Assembly: GCF_003589595.1 (NCBI RefSeq)
Contig: NW_020653391.1
Span: 4,035,641 to 4,099,640 of the forward strand
Direction: 5' to 3'
From: Hyposmocoma kahamanoa
Taxonomy: Eukaryota; Arthropoda; Insecta; Lepidoptera; Cosmopterigidae
Length of the DNA: 64,000 bases
The translations under genes were made by a program, and so were the position numbers. This document shows, piece after piece, positions 23,528-37,100 of the stretch (position 1 is the stretch's first letter; every line of letters starts with the position of its first letter). The notes beneath the pieces are model-generated. The model was not told where the DNA came from. It was given only the letters and a program-made list of their open reading frames with translations, and ran no database searches.

Positions 23528-23794
23528 TGTACACTTTCCACCTACTTACTAAACTTTATAACTGACAAATTGTTTAACTCTTCCGTCTATTGACATTTAA
23601 AAAACTGTCATGTTTGTTAAAAAACATTGAAATCTTTTTGAATTTGTTAAAAGCGAACGTCGAAATCAAAACTAGTATTACCGACTCCGAAATAAGAAAT
23701 GTGAAGCGAAAGCCGACTTAATAGATGTTTTCAATAGAGACATAACATTTTTGTATTTCAATAAAACAGAATAATTGAGAGACATGTTACATGT

Positions 23795-24006
23795 ACTGCC
23801 TCCGTGGCCGAATGGTTATCATGCTGATCTGCCACGCAGAGGTCCCGGGTTCGATTCCCGGGCCGGGAGAAATGTTTGTTTGGCCTACATTTATTTCTAT
23901 GGGAGTTTGAGTGTAATTTGTAGAGTTCTATGTGTGTGTCCATGTCACCAGCGACACAAGGTATCCCTAGTGCGGGGCAATGTAGAGTGTGTGCGTTATT
24001 ATAATT
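23795..24006 (+). repeat. SINE family S, full copy
   Basis: Carries the best-kept head: TGGCCGAATGG A box and CGGGTTCGATTCCCGGG B-box stem. The tail is a short TTATTATAA. Confidence 0.87.
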
Positions 24007-24021
24007 TAAAAAAGCAAAATT

Positions 24022-24305
24022 GAGGATATATATACACACTGACTACAATACGATGTGAAAACACGATTCCTAGAAATTTTCACAATACAAATAAACACAA
24101 ACTTACATCGAAATTTTATAAGAAAACTGCTGTATTCAATAGGTACTGTACATAATATATCAATGATTTTTTTTATATGAACTGAACTAAATAGCACACA
24201 TATAGGTACTATACGATATTTTCAAAAGGCTTTAACTTCATCTGTAAAAAATAAATTCTGAAATAAAGGCACATTCCCTGCCGCTCGACCCAAGCAAAAT
24301 GAACC
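24022..24305 (-). repeat. Family G repeat, copy 2
   Basis: Contains the reverse complement of family G landmarks and CCGCTCGACCCAAGCAAAAT, which pairs with ATTTTGCTTGGGTCGAGCGG in copy 3. It lies directly after a SINE tail. Confidence 0.6.
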
Positions 24306-24828
24306 GGTGAAATCCATCGACTATAAAACCAGAAATAGAGACGAAATGTCATTTAATTTGTTTGAAAACTATTCTGCCAAATCATTACGGTGACAACTGC
24401 GTTCCGATTGGCCAGCCCAAATTCGAAACAATTAACGGGTGTCGTCAATTGTTTCACTTCAAATCGATCAATTTAGCTTTGCCATAATGGATGAAAATTG
24501 AAAAACTACATATTTAATATTTAATTACCGATGAAATGTGATTCCGTTTGTTTTGTAATTAGATGTTTTGCTGTTTTTACTACACCACCGAATGGAACAG
24601 CCCCCATAGTTAAGAGACATTATTTTTATTACAATAAATACAGAATATTTTTGGAATATACGGAGACGTTCACACAGGTCAGTTGTTGGCGCTGTACTAT
24701 TTCAGCTTTCTAATTTGTCATTTCAGCGCAAACGAGAGTTGATATTTAAAAGTGACATGAGTTGCCAGGCATGGATGGCCCTTATATCGTCTATATTTCC
24801 GGTTATATACTCGATGATGAAATCCATT

Positions 24829-24966
24829 AAGCCGAAGTCATCACCAATGTTGCCACACTTAGAAGTGGAATATTTTCTTCAAATTTTAACAAAAAGAATC
24901 ATCGAAATCAGTTTACAAATTGTCGGAGTAATCGCGTAAAATACACAATAATAGAACACAATCGAA
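24829..24966 (-). repeat. AACCGACTTC-family repeat, copy 2 (partial)
   Basis: AAAAGAATCATCGAAATCAG and TCGGAGTAATCGCGTAAAAT match the family. Confidence 0.55.
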
Positions 24967-25752
24967 TCTTGATCTTGCTGGACCACGTATACACTTCATC
25001 AAAAAATAATTAGGACAACCTTTGTTTAAATTTAAATCTGTATAATACGCTTTCATTTTCGGTCAGCTTCAATAATGGCAAGCTCTTCCTCTTAGCTGTG
25101 GCACCTAAATTTAAATTCTGCTATTATTTCGAACACGAAAGATATTTGTATTTTAACTTAACAACATTACCAACTTAGAAAAAACTTGTCCGGTAGCCGA
25201 GGGTCGGTTGCCACGGAAGACAATATCCGGTATCCGGCTAACCCCTTTTATTTAAATTCCCGATAAAGTTATTCGCTTCATTTCGTTTAAACGACGTGCG
25301 AGAATATAAATCGATTATTAAAAAGATTATTTCTGTTCGTCGGATGGGTGGTCGGATTATGAAAATAATGTAATTGTTTTTTTTTTGACAAGTACAAATC
25401 AATGGCTTTCTAGAATAGCAATCTATTTCAATAAACATGTAATTCATCTATTGGCGCGCAAATTCAACGAAACACAATATACTAGCCCAAATATTCCACG
25501 TAATTTGATTTTTTATTAATGGGAGATTGGTGTCAATTCCACAAAAAAAAAATTAAAATAGCCAGAGAATTCACCTAAATTTAAAAGAACTTGTACATAT
25601 TAACTAAAAATAAAAAAAAGAACTTATACATACATACAGTGGTTAATACCTCCGTCTGACAAAAGTAGTGTCAATAGTGCGAAGATGACATTCCGACATT
25701 AGCAAACGTCGGTGATTTCTAGAAAGGGCAAAAGCGACATTTCGTAGATTTT

Positions 25753-25990
25753 TAACCGACTTCAAAAAAGGAGGAAATTCTCAATTCGACTGTATTTTTT
25801 TTTGTGTGTATGTTACACGATTACCATTGTATGAATCGATTTTGACAATTCTTTTTTTGTTATAGAGATGGTACTTCATGGTATGGTAGTATTCGTCCCA
25901 TTTAAATTAACCGATTCCAAAAAAAAATTAGCAAATTAGTGTGATTCCAATAAAAAAGCCGATAAGCAAACTTTTGAGGTCAGTTTTTTT
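25753..25990 (+). repeat. AACCGACTTC-family repeat, copy 3
   Basis: Starts AACCGACTTCAAAAAAGGAG and ends CTTTTGAGGTCAGTTTTTTT, so the ends are short imperfect inverted repeats. An internal deletion removes the CCGGATTCA block. Confidence 0.7.
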
Positions 25991-27120
25991 AAACAAAAAA
26001 TATATAATAATCGAGAGAGGATGTTTTAAGTTCTAATGGCTGTTTTAAAATATTTACATCTTATTTTAAAATTAAATTTTATAACTTAACCTTAATTAAA
26101 GCCAATATAAAATAATTAAACAGCACGAAAATATTTTAAAATCATTAAAAGTCGTTAAAATCTATTACAAGCGCTCGTGAAAAATCTACGAATTATCGCT
26201 TACGCCTTTTCGACAAAACACCGACGTAACGTTCAATATTACTGCAAACGTACGAGGACCGTAAAACATCATTACAAGCATTTGCACAGATTAAATCACG
26301 ACTTTTTTTAGTGCAATAAGATCCAAGCTAAGGACTGTGATTCTGGAGCTTGAGGATTGGAGCCGCTAGAATAAAATAACAACAGGGAGGACAGTAAAAC
26401 ACTCTCATAACTTTTTACCGACAGAAATCTACTTTTTTGAGACTGAATCGACCAAATGGCGAGTTTTAGATGTCTAATTTGTTGTAAAAATTCACGCACG
26501 CTAGAATAAGGGACGCTATTTGTATTTCTAATCTTTGACCGGGCACAGTACAACTTGTTACTTTATGCTTTAGTTTGTTGTTTGTCCATGATTGTTTTGA
26601 CGACAGCAGTTCGTGAAAGGAGTTCTTCCAAAAATAAATACCTTGCAGCTGCCTAAACGTTGGCGTTCTTGATCAATATTAACTAACAACATACATCGAA
26701 ACTGACACAGGCTCAAGCTTACTGGGCGCCATTAAGGAAATAATAATTACTTCTACATATAAAATAAGTTATGACTAATAAGGTTTAAACAAAAGAGGTT
26801 AAAAGTGGTTGTAATAAATACTTTAATTTAAACATAATTCGGTTTCATCTTACAATATTAACATATCGAGTAAGTTTTATATTTTTTAAGGCCAGAGAAA
26901 TTCGGTATTCCAAAAACAAATATTCGAATTTGGAAATATTTTTGAATATCGATTTAATAAAGGCGTAATGGTACTTTTTTCAAATAACGGTTTTGGTACA
27001 TTGAATGCTTAAGGTGTCTAGACACTTCAGTGTTAATTTTAGGTTGATTTCAGAGAAACACTTACGGATGTAAAGGTACGGTTCCGCAGATAGGTTTCAC
27101 ATTTTAAGAATAAGAGACAA
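25991..27120. other. AT-rich, no gene recognised
   Basis: No supported gene. The 81-codon minus frame at 26308-26553 has no recognisable domain. Confidence 0.35.
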
Positions 27121-27132
27121 TTAGGTTCAGAT

Positions 27133-27335
27133 TTATGAACAGAACTTGACTTCGCCTAAGCAAAAACGAACAAAACGAACTTGACCTAAGTTTAAGCAAG
27201 AAAGTTTAATATTTCTTGCTTAAACTTAGGCAAAATTCGTTTTGTGAATACGAAAAATTCGTTTAACTCGCCATTTTTGCTTAGTCTAAGTCAAAGTTCG
27301 TTATATAAATGACAAACTAAGTTCCACTGAAAAGT
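27133..27335. mobile_element. Foldback MITE, copy 1
   Basis: Two long arms: CCTAAGTTTAAGCAAGAAA pairs with TTTCTTGCTTAAACTTAGG across an 8-base centre. Outer arms continue with GAACTTGACTT... against ...AAGTCAAAGTTCG. A diverged copy is at 29030. Confidence 0.7.
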
Positions 27336-29029
27336 AACTTTAGGCTCAATTCCTTCAATGGAAGTTTTGAAACACAATGTTATTTCTCTGGCCAATTTCT
27401 AATAAGATTTTCCTATTTTTATAACACAATTTTCTTTTTATATCTAACAACAATAAGTAACTTCAATAAGCTTTTAGGCATCTTTCTTACCACATGCAAA
27501 AATAAAATAAAATTTCGTTTATAACAGGAAAACTTATTTTTTACTTTCTCTTTTTTATGGCAACACAGATGCCCAAAGGTTTTAAGGTAACATTATGATA
27601 GCACCAGCTGTTTTGGGCTCAAAAACTCAGCAGAGCCGAAATTCTTAATAGTGTAAAACAGTTATTTAAGTTGAAACCTGCACAGGTTATTAAGTACCTA
27701 AAAGGAAAAGCGTACGTTCTACCAAGTAGTTGTATGTGGCCATTGTAACTCATTTGAAGTAATGTCGAATCAACATAAGTTTATATTTACCGAATGCCGT
27801 AAGCCATCATAGCTCTGTTTAAATTGGACGTACATTATAAATCTAATTTAGTATGAGTTTACCTGCTTGATACAACATACGCCTTAAAAACTGTAAGTAC
27901 GATTACTGTATTACCCTATAAAGAAGTTTGTGACAAATTAAACATATACGCATTAAAAGGAATGTTATAATTAAAAATACTGGTTAAATGATTATGGTAA
28001 GGGCTGAAGCAAATGCACCGCACGCAACGTATTGAATGACCTCATTAAAAAACTAAGCTGATATCATTGTCAGACTTAAGAACCGCGTCCGTGTGCGGAT
28101 CACATATATTACACTCATGGACCTAATTATTGAGATTTTTACACACTGCACGTGTTACTGGGTGGGTGTTTACCATTATTGTACATAGGAGTAAGTATGA
28201 AAAACTTTCTATAATTTAAAAAAATATGTTTTCCGTTTTTAATATAACAATTTATAATTTTACACGTCACTGCATTCATATGACAAGAGTATATATAAAA
28301 TAGATTTTAATAGTTTTGGTATCTATAAATATAAATAAGCAATTACTGGTAAAAAAAAATCATTATATACGATTTTTATTTATAAATAATAAATAAATTA
28401 AATAAATTACTATAAAATATATAAATAGAAAAGCAATTATTATAAACAAGTGTTGTTTTTAGAAGATACTAATATTTAGCAGTAGACTGTTACAAGCTAA
28501 TGCATGGGCAAAAGAAACAAAAATAAATTAAGTAAGTAAAAAATAGGGCCTCACAACCTTACCTTTTAAATTTTTAATTAACAATAATTTAATTTTTATT
28601 ACATAAGATAAGCCGTAACGCAATTTAAAAATAAATTTAAAAAATGAGATGCAATACGAGCGTTAATAAAAACAATAATTGAATTTTAAGCATTCCGACC
28701 TTCGTTCTAAAAAAAGGCCTATAGTGTTTTAAAACAGTACAATGACAACGCTATCTACAAAAAGGATAACTGAGTCGCTTAATGTGATATCTCCAATATT
28801 GATAAACGAAATTTCACAAAATAGTTTACTGCTATTTTGTCACAATTAACCTAAAAACTATACGACTTTACATAGCACACTATTTGTCTAAGAAGCTGTA
28901 TGTGTGTAAATAATATTGTTTTATATTTGCGATGAAATATAAGCAAGTTCCATTGTCCTGTCCTTGAAATTGTGACTTCAGTATTTTTGAAATTAACTTT
29001 CACGGAGTCGTTAACGACCCATAGTCTGA
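27336..29029. other. AT-rich, no gene recognised
   Basis: Very AT-rich, especially 28170-28700, with no supported gene or repeat end. Confidence 0.4.
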
Positions 29030-29220
29030 CATTTACAAAACCAACTTTGACTTCGATCTAAGCAAGTTTCTCGTGTTTATAAAACGAACTTTGCGTAAAT
29101 TTGAACAAGAAATTACGAACTCAAACTTTAGGTAAGTTGGTTTCGTAATCACGAAAAGTTTGTTTAGATCGCCACTTTAGTCGAAATCAAAGTCCGTTCT
29201 ATGAATAGCAAACTAAGTCT
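29030..29220. mobile_element. Foldback MITE, copy 2
   Basis: Repeats CAACTTTGACTTCGATCTAA and, inverted, TTTAGTCGAAATCAAAGTCC. More diverged than copy 1. Confidence 0.55.
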
Positions 29221-29795
29221 TTATATAATACCGCAACATTTTAAAACACTGAATTTAACGACCTGAAACTGTAAAATTAACATACTTTGTGCAATTTACT
29301 AATGAATTGCCGAAATTGAATTCTGGCAACACAGAGCTTTATTTTTAGGCAACACACATTAAGCTTAACAATGATTATTTTAAAAGGTGGTAAATATTAG
29401 GGAAAACAAAGAAATGACTATAGGTGTACCAGACTCTCTTAATAATTCAGGATACAGAAAATGGTTAGAAACGCTGTTGTAACTGGAATAAGACATCTTG
29501 ACATTGGGAGTTTTGACTTGAAATTTTGGTAATTGAAAATTGAAAATATACTTTATTATAAGTAATTACGTATTAATTATGAGACATACATACATATCAT
29601 CACACCTGTCTCTCTCCGGGGTAGGCAGAGACTATGGACCTTGACTTCCGACGCTCCTGACATAGTATGCAAGAATTATACCTATGACCATCATTATGGT
29701 ACCCGAGTCACATGAAATATTCATATACTCGTATTTGGATGTGAGTAGATCTGTGTGAAAATAGTTGTTAAACAAAGTTAACATTTAATGTGTGA

Positions 29796-30234
29796 CAGCC
29801 CGTTCAAACTAATCGGTTGTCGGCCACGGTCGAAGCTGGTGCCAATTTTTATACTAGGCGAGGCGACTGTGCGCGATAGACGTCGACGAAGTTCTTGTTG
29901 TGATATACTATTTGAGAAGAGAACGAATAAAGACAACTAAAGAAAGAAAATATTGGGTGCACCCAATCCTCGAAGAAAAAACAAGGGGTAGCGGGTAGCG
30001 GATTGTCGGTCCCAACATCCGACAAATGTGAACATCGTCATACTTACTCATAGGCGAGCGAGATCCAACACGATTTTTTCCGGGCGAAGAGGGCTGGCAA
30101 AACACCCGACACATCTTGTAGGTGCCGACACAAAATCGGTTTTAGACAAGTGTGAATAACTTCACATAAAATGCTCTGCCACTGGAACATCTGATTAAAA
30201 TCCGGGCCCGACAGCAAACAAGTGGGAACGCTCT
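29796..30234. mobile_element. MITE with GCGTTCCCACT-like end
   Basis: The left AGCCCGTTCAAACT... and right (reverse complement AGAGCGTTCCCACTTG...) ends agree at 22 of 33 positions, including a shared TGTCGG block. The right terminus resembles the Harbinger-like MITE ends at 19028 and 52580. An open 68-codon minus frame inside has no recognised domain. No clear target duplication was seen. Confidence 0.5.
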
Positions 30235-30767
30235 GAGAAGTAAAATTCGGAAACTACCTTTCGGAAGAATAATGAATGACGTTTTAAGAATCTTTTTAAG
30301 CCGATGTGATGTTTTTATATTATTACACTAAGTAAATACAAATTTCAACCAAAAAGTTGCAATTCTTCTACACTTTTCTGTTGCATGCGTAAAAAGGCTC
30401 TTGGAACCAAAAAAAACCGGCTAGGGGATGAGGTATTTTATAGGGCATCGAGTGCACTTAACACTAGTCATGTTGGGTTAGAAAAATTCAAATCTGAGAA
30501 ATGATTTATCACTAACAATTGCCACTTATACATTTCCCAATTTTGTTTGTTTTACCTTTCCAATAGTTTATACATCTTGTTTTGTAGTCTGTGTAATACA
30601 CTGGCATACTAGCTACTTGCAAGTGAAGCGGGAAGCGGATTGGCTCATGCTAGACTAGTTGATTAATAAATCAAGGTCGATTACCAACTCCAGCAGACAC
30701 CGGTACTGTATTCAATGTTAATACTATATTGTCGTAGTTGAAGTGTCAAGCTGAATTGATAATATAA

Positions 30768-30773
30768 TTTATT
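30768..30773 (-). terminator. Candidate Gclm poly(A) signal
   Basis: AATAAA on the minus strand, 165 bp past the Gclm stop codon. Position and hexamer fit a polyadenylation signal, but AT-rich DNA gives such hexamers by chance. Confidence 0.45.
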
Positions 30774-30937
30774 GAAACAACCATTCTATCCTGAGACAAC
30801 CTGGACACCTCAGCGAAACGCCCTTAAGATATCGCTTATAAAGTTTGACAAGTTAAGATTAAAACTGTGAAATGGGTATTTTTTACTATAGAGCGGTCCC
30901 CATTCCGCCTAAATACGTCTCTGTCTACATTTAATAA

Positions 30938-31128
30938 CTAATTCGTAGTGATAGGCATTGCAGCTATAGTCTCCCGTTTTTCACCTAACGTGGCCTTACA
31001 GACATATCCCTTGAGCGCGAGGACTCCGCGGCATTTGATGTGGACCTGATATCGAGCGCACCATTCCAAATTGTTGCAACCCACACCCGCATCAGACAAG
31101 GTTTTTACTGCCGCTATTGACAGGAGAT
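30938..31128 (-). CDS. Gclm: Gclm exon 7 (stop codon exon)
   Basis: Acceptor ATTCCAG precedes DLLSIAAVKTLSDAG and then VHIKCRGVLALKGYVCKA, matching the family's C-terminal V.VKSRGI...KGYI..A. The stop TAG is at 30938-30940 after PITTN. Confidence 0.92.
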
Positions 31129-34100
31129 CTGGAATTGTAAAAACAAATAAAATATATTAGATAGTTTATATTGTAACAAGTTTACAGAGAGTTTAAGGAA
31201 GTGGTCTTCTGCAGTTAGCAGTCTGATTAGAACCCCCTCTCATCCTCTTTCGTCCTAAAAAAAAGTCAATGTAACTTTGAATTTCTATCAGTTTAGTTCA
31301 GGGGCTCTCAAACTTTTCGTTACGTAAACCACTTACCATTTTTTTTCTGTTTCGCATACAGGGGGTATGCGAAACAGAAAAAAATTGGTAAGTGGTTTCT
31401 GTGATTTCTAATATCGATTTTTAACAATGCCATCAATATTTTTGACAGATAACATAGTGCTACTTACTTTGATAAATTTAACTGTATAGTGAGCAACTTT
31501 ATTAAAAAATCACATGTTATTTTTATACATTTATCTAACCGTTTTTTTGTGTGTTGTGAAATATTTACTGTATGGGTAATTTATATATTCATAATAAGAA
31601 AGTAATATGTAAGTATAAGGTACTATGGCATTATTCCGTTTATGGAAAGGCAAAATTTTTGTCAACACCTGTCTAAATGGGTTCCACTCTTGTAGATTAC
31701 CATTAACGTCTTACGTGTCCCTATTTTTCACTGATATGGAGTCGACTCCTGCGGTCGATACAGACCGCTTTGGGAATGTTCGGTCTAGTCAGTTTGACTT
31801 TGTGGTCAGTCAATCTACTGGTCATCTATGGAGGCTGCAGGCAACAAGACTAGTAATAATCGGACAGTCCAGACATCCTGATGGTAAGCTACATGCCTGT
31901 CCATAACAGTTGCAGTACCACTCAGAGCTTTAAATCGCAAAGATCTGAGGGGCAACGCCACTGCGCCCGTCACCCTGAGACATAAGTTGAAAAGTGTCAT
32001 GTGTCTGTAATTTCACCAGCACCCCTTACCCTTCTAAACCGGAACACAGTAATGCGGACATTACTGCTTGGCGGCACAAATATGTGAGGTGGCAGTACTA
32101 CCCTAGGCAATTTCTTTCACAAGGAGCTCTACTAGGAGGTTGCTTTTCAATGCAGAGATCAATGGTTCGATTATGACGGTCCACAGGGGTGAATTGTACT
32201 TTTATTTCTAATTAACAATAATAATGTGCCAAACAACTACATTAATTACTTGTAATGGAACAACGAAATTCACTCCGGGGCATCTACCAGAACACCTAGG
32301 CCGGACACAATTCAGAATCATTTCCCAATTTTGTCCTGCTGGAAATCGCATCCGGGACTTCGTCATTCAGCGCCCACAGTGTGCAAACTGTTGGGCCACC
32401 GAGGTCATTAATTATTTACGTCCAGCAAAATGTGTCTACGCAACTCCAATAAAAAGAGACAAACATTTTTATTTTCTTTCAATGGCAAGGCAACGCGCGT
32501 AGATTACAACTGTCATTGGGTTGAATATTGTGTATCTGTCTATGAAATCTACAAACCCAATAAAAAAATAACATAACATGTTTCCTTACCGGGAGGGTCG
32601 CCATGAGTCAGTAATTGGACTTCATTGGCTCGACAGAACGCGTGCAACGAAGGTGGAACGACACAGCACGAGGCGAGATTGATTTGCGCTATGGCCGGGC
32701 GGACCCGTGCCCAAGCGTGGAGTTTACGGAGGCACCCACCGCCTACGTCTGCTACGCCGAGTTGGTGTACGCGACCTAGAAAGGGAAAAATACGCAATTC
32801 GTAAATATCTTTAAACTACAAATAAAATCTGGCTGAACAATCCAGACGCATACTGGGCCGAAGTCCAGCTGGGCGCCCTAAGGGCTGCTACTTAATTTAT
32901 TTAGTTATGAGCCTTCAGCTTAATTTACAATGTCTCATGAATGTATGAATCGTATCTAGTCTGTAAGTTACACATATGCAATTTAATTTCAAAAATCTGC
33001 TACCATTCTATTCCGAGGCAATATAAAATGAGCTGAGCAGACAACTGTCAAACGTCCTCAAGAAAGTTATGTAAATACTTTTACAAATACGCTTAAATTA
33101 GCATCATTTCAGCCGGAAAACGTTCACTGCTGAGCATAGGCCTCCCTTAAAGATCGCAACAACGACTGGTCTTGCACTGCTGACATCCAGCTGATTCCTT
33201 CACCATGTGGTTGATCCGCCCATGTTACGTCTTCCCGCACGCGGTCGCCACTCAATAACCCTTTTCAATTACACTTCTTCTTGTCTAATGCTCAAAAAAA
33301 AATCCAAAATATTACCTTCTTTGACGTAGTCTTCTAGTATGGCCCATAGGACCTTAATACCAGGCAGTATGGCCTCGCACTTGCGCGCGTCTGCCTCGTT
33401 GTCGGCGTCTACTTCGGTGCTCGACATACGAGCTGAAAACATTACACGTTAGTTTACACGACTGTGAGTGCTATACAAGATCTAGAACCAACTTGGTAAA
33501 TAAACTTTTCTAAATTATATTGAGTATTCTGCTCAAATACTTATCATAGTATAATAATAAAAATAATCCATTTATTTCGCATAACAATGAAGTCATATGC
33601 GTTAGTCTGTCTAGTTACATTTTACAATTAATTATCATTCAAATTTACCCAAATAACTATCACTGCTGCGTTAAAATTACCGACTCGCTTATTATGATAT
33701 TCTTTACACCTAGAGTAGTGTGTAGAATTGCATGAGTAAATGTATAATATACCTTCAATAGGTTTGTTTGCCTAATGGATGACTGGACACTGAAACTACA
33801 CTTATTTTATTAAATGACAACTTCTAAACAACTTGTGTTTTCACAAGTAAGTTGCACTGTATCAGCTGTGAAAACCAGTTTTGGAGTTGATAAATTTGTA
33901 AAAAAATCCATATTACGCAGGGGTCTACGTGAAAGGAAAAAAAGTCATGTTACCCACGAGACATAAATGTTTGGGAACCGCTGGTAAAGATCAAAGACAA
34001 AACTGGAAATGCATTACGCGAACACTCGAGCAAACGGTTCTCACCTTGTAAGGTGACATTCTATTCTGTTACTAAAAATTTATGGGCCAAATTACTATGA

Positions 34101-37100
34101 ACAAGTTTTGTTATCTGGACAATAATTACATGTTGTAAAAGCTCTTTGTATTCGTATGAGATATGAAAACCTAAAACGAGATATAGCATTAGACAAGTGC
34201 GGTGGTTCAGCGGTAAAACTGTGAGCGATAATAATCATCATCATTCATCAATCAAGAGACCAATATAGGGAACGAACTTTTGTAAATAAGTTCTGGTCTG
34301 GGCGCACAGTTAGAAATTTCCTTATTTGAAATAATCTAAAATGTAATTTGAAGTAATGTTTGTATAATAAAAACGATCATTCAATCAATGCTTTAATGAA
34401 AAATTAATCATTTTTTATTTTTAAATCAACAAATAAAATCTGAAAATTGAGATATTTTTAATTTGTTTCGAAAACACTAAACACACAACGTGATGTCATA
34501 CTTCAGTAAGCAAAGAAACGTGACCGTATTCACCATTTGCTTATTAACTTATTATTTTATGCGCTTATAATTTTTTAACTAAAAACTGTATCAACTTTGG
34601 ATTGAGGAAAGTAGACAATTAAGACGTGAAATTCTCGGAAGTGGCAAGTATGTTGTAGATATTCTAAGGATTCCACGAAGCGTTAGGTTTCCACATATAT
34701 ATAGCGAACGGCTATGGAGTGGAATTCCCTGCCTGCAGACTTGTTCCCTGAACGGTATAACTTGGGCCTTTTCAAGGCGAGAGTAAATAGGCATTATTTA
34801 GGAGTGCATGCTCCGTCGTCGACCTCTTCGTCACTTTCCATCAGGTGAGATTGAAGTCAACTGCGCACTTAATTTTTTAATAATAAAAGCACATTGCTTA
34901 GTTTGTCAATTCGACTTCATGTTTTTTTTGTATGTATATAACGCGACAATTTTGATTTTGACGATTCTTTTTTTATTGGACAGAGGGTACTTCAGTATTG
35001 GTCTCTTTTAAATTTAAAGAAAATATTCCACCTCTAAGGATCGCAGGCTTGGGGATGAATCCGGTTTCGCGCACTTTCCGGTGACCGATTTCAATAAAAC
35101 TTGGCAAATAGATGTAATACCACTAACTTATGAGGTCGGTCTTTTTAGTGCCCTGTACTGAGATTATCTACATACTAATGACGTTACGCGTTCTACGTGG
35201 GGTCGGGCTCGTATAAGAAATGTAATAAATAGTGTGCTCTCTCTAACATTACAGTGCACTAACGGGGCAATGAAATAAATATGAACATAATTGATTTTTT
35301 TTTCGTTGCTCCGGTGTTCAATTTTATAATTACTTTACGAACTTCAAATTGTTAAGGGTTATGAAATACTCACCAATATTACTGCCAAGCGAGATAGGCG
35401 AAGCTTTTGTGGTATAAGAGGTCTTCAGAGTGGTTTCGTCAGCTATTTCTTCAAGCCGGTGGAGTACATCAGGGTTGTATGCGAGAATCACGTTGTCTAT
35501 ATACTCCGTATGGAGCGCTGTGAAGACTGAAATAGAAAAAAAAGAAACGCACGGTTCAAGGCTTATTTCTCTAAATTTTTCACTATACCTTTAGAGTCTA
35601 TATATACTACCACAGCTCGAAACCAAAATTTTCCCGTACTAATNNNNNNNNNNCTCGTGCGTAGTGCACGACTTGTTCGCCCCGACACATGGTATTATAA
35701 AAAAAAATCTAACTTGCATTTTGCATGCCCGTGTCGGCACATGCAGCCGACGACAGGATGCGCAGCGCTACAAAACGCTGTAACTTATAGGTTATAAATA
35801 AGACCCCGAACTCGCAAAAAGGAATATTATTATCTATTTTTCAGATGTAAATCACGTACCAAAATTTCTTTTTTTTTTAAATAATGTACTTTTCGGGCTC
35901 TTTACATATCCCATGGTCTGCTATGAGCTATCCATCTATCCAACAGTTGCAGTGCCACTCAGAATTTTAAATCGCAAAGATCTTACGGGCGCTACCACTG
36001 CGCCCGTCACCCTGAGACATAAGTTGTCAAGTCGTGTGCCTGTAATTGCACCAGCACCCGTACCCTTTTAATGCGGAACGCAGTAATACTCAAATTACTG
36101 CTAGGCGGCAGAATTAGGTAAGGTCGCAGTACTTCCCCGGACGAACTCTTTCAAAGGAGCTCTACTGCTACCAATACTAAATAATACTAGATACTTAACA
36201 ATAACGTGTATTTTTTTAAAGGCAGATAGCTACACCGGGCTGTATAGCAAGCAATTTGAGGCGACCTTTAGAGAGACTAATACAGAGTCATAATATGTAA
36301 TCTGATAAATAAAATACTGCGTACAATAGGGTAGTAAGGTCAGGTCTTTGAATTCCAAAACCGACAAGTGATTTATCACTAATGATAAAATGGCATGTGT
36401 TAATCATAATAGTGACTCGTTTTTTAGTTGTATTTTTATTCTTTCCACTACGGAAAAGGAAAACCATACAGCCAAGTTTTGGTGAATTTTTCTTTTGTTA
36501 GCTTTTCGTAACCTAAGCCAAGACTTTAGTAGACAGGTGCATATTTTATAGGCTTGAAGCCTCGTCTTCGGTGGTAGTATCCAGTATTGTGGGTACCATG
36601 GATACACACATAGACAACATATTCACACATATTCATCCAAACTTATTAGGAAGCTTATTAGGAAGCTGGAACATTACTGTGTAAATGGCAAGGCGTCGAA
36701 ACTTGTCTCGTCATATCTCAACGGTAGAATTCAGAAAGTAGACATACATGGAGTGACTTCTTTGGGTTCTCCAGTAAAAATGGGTGTTCCGCAGGGCTCA
36801 ATACTTGGACCTTTCTTATTTCTGATTTATATTAATGATCTGCCATTCTTTGTTAAGGACCATTGCGAAATAGTGTTGTTTGCTGATGACACATCCTTGA
36901 TTTTTAAAACAGACAGACATGACATTAACTATGACCGTATTAATGATACCCTCTCTAAGGTAGTTTATTGGTTTAATGCTAACAATTTATTGCTTAATGC
37001 CAAGAAGACAAAATGTGTTAAATTTGAATTACCTAACGTAAAATCGACTAGTCCAAGCATAGAAATAAACGGAGAAAAGTTAGACCTTGTTAATAAAGCA

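Noticed and set aside
23795..23875. tRNA gene
   Set aside because: A and B boxes are excellent, but there is no proper acceptor stem or anticodon arm, and the same head is attached to a shared SINE body in several copies.
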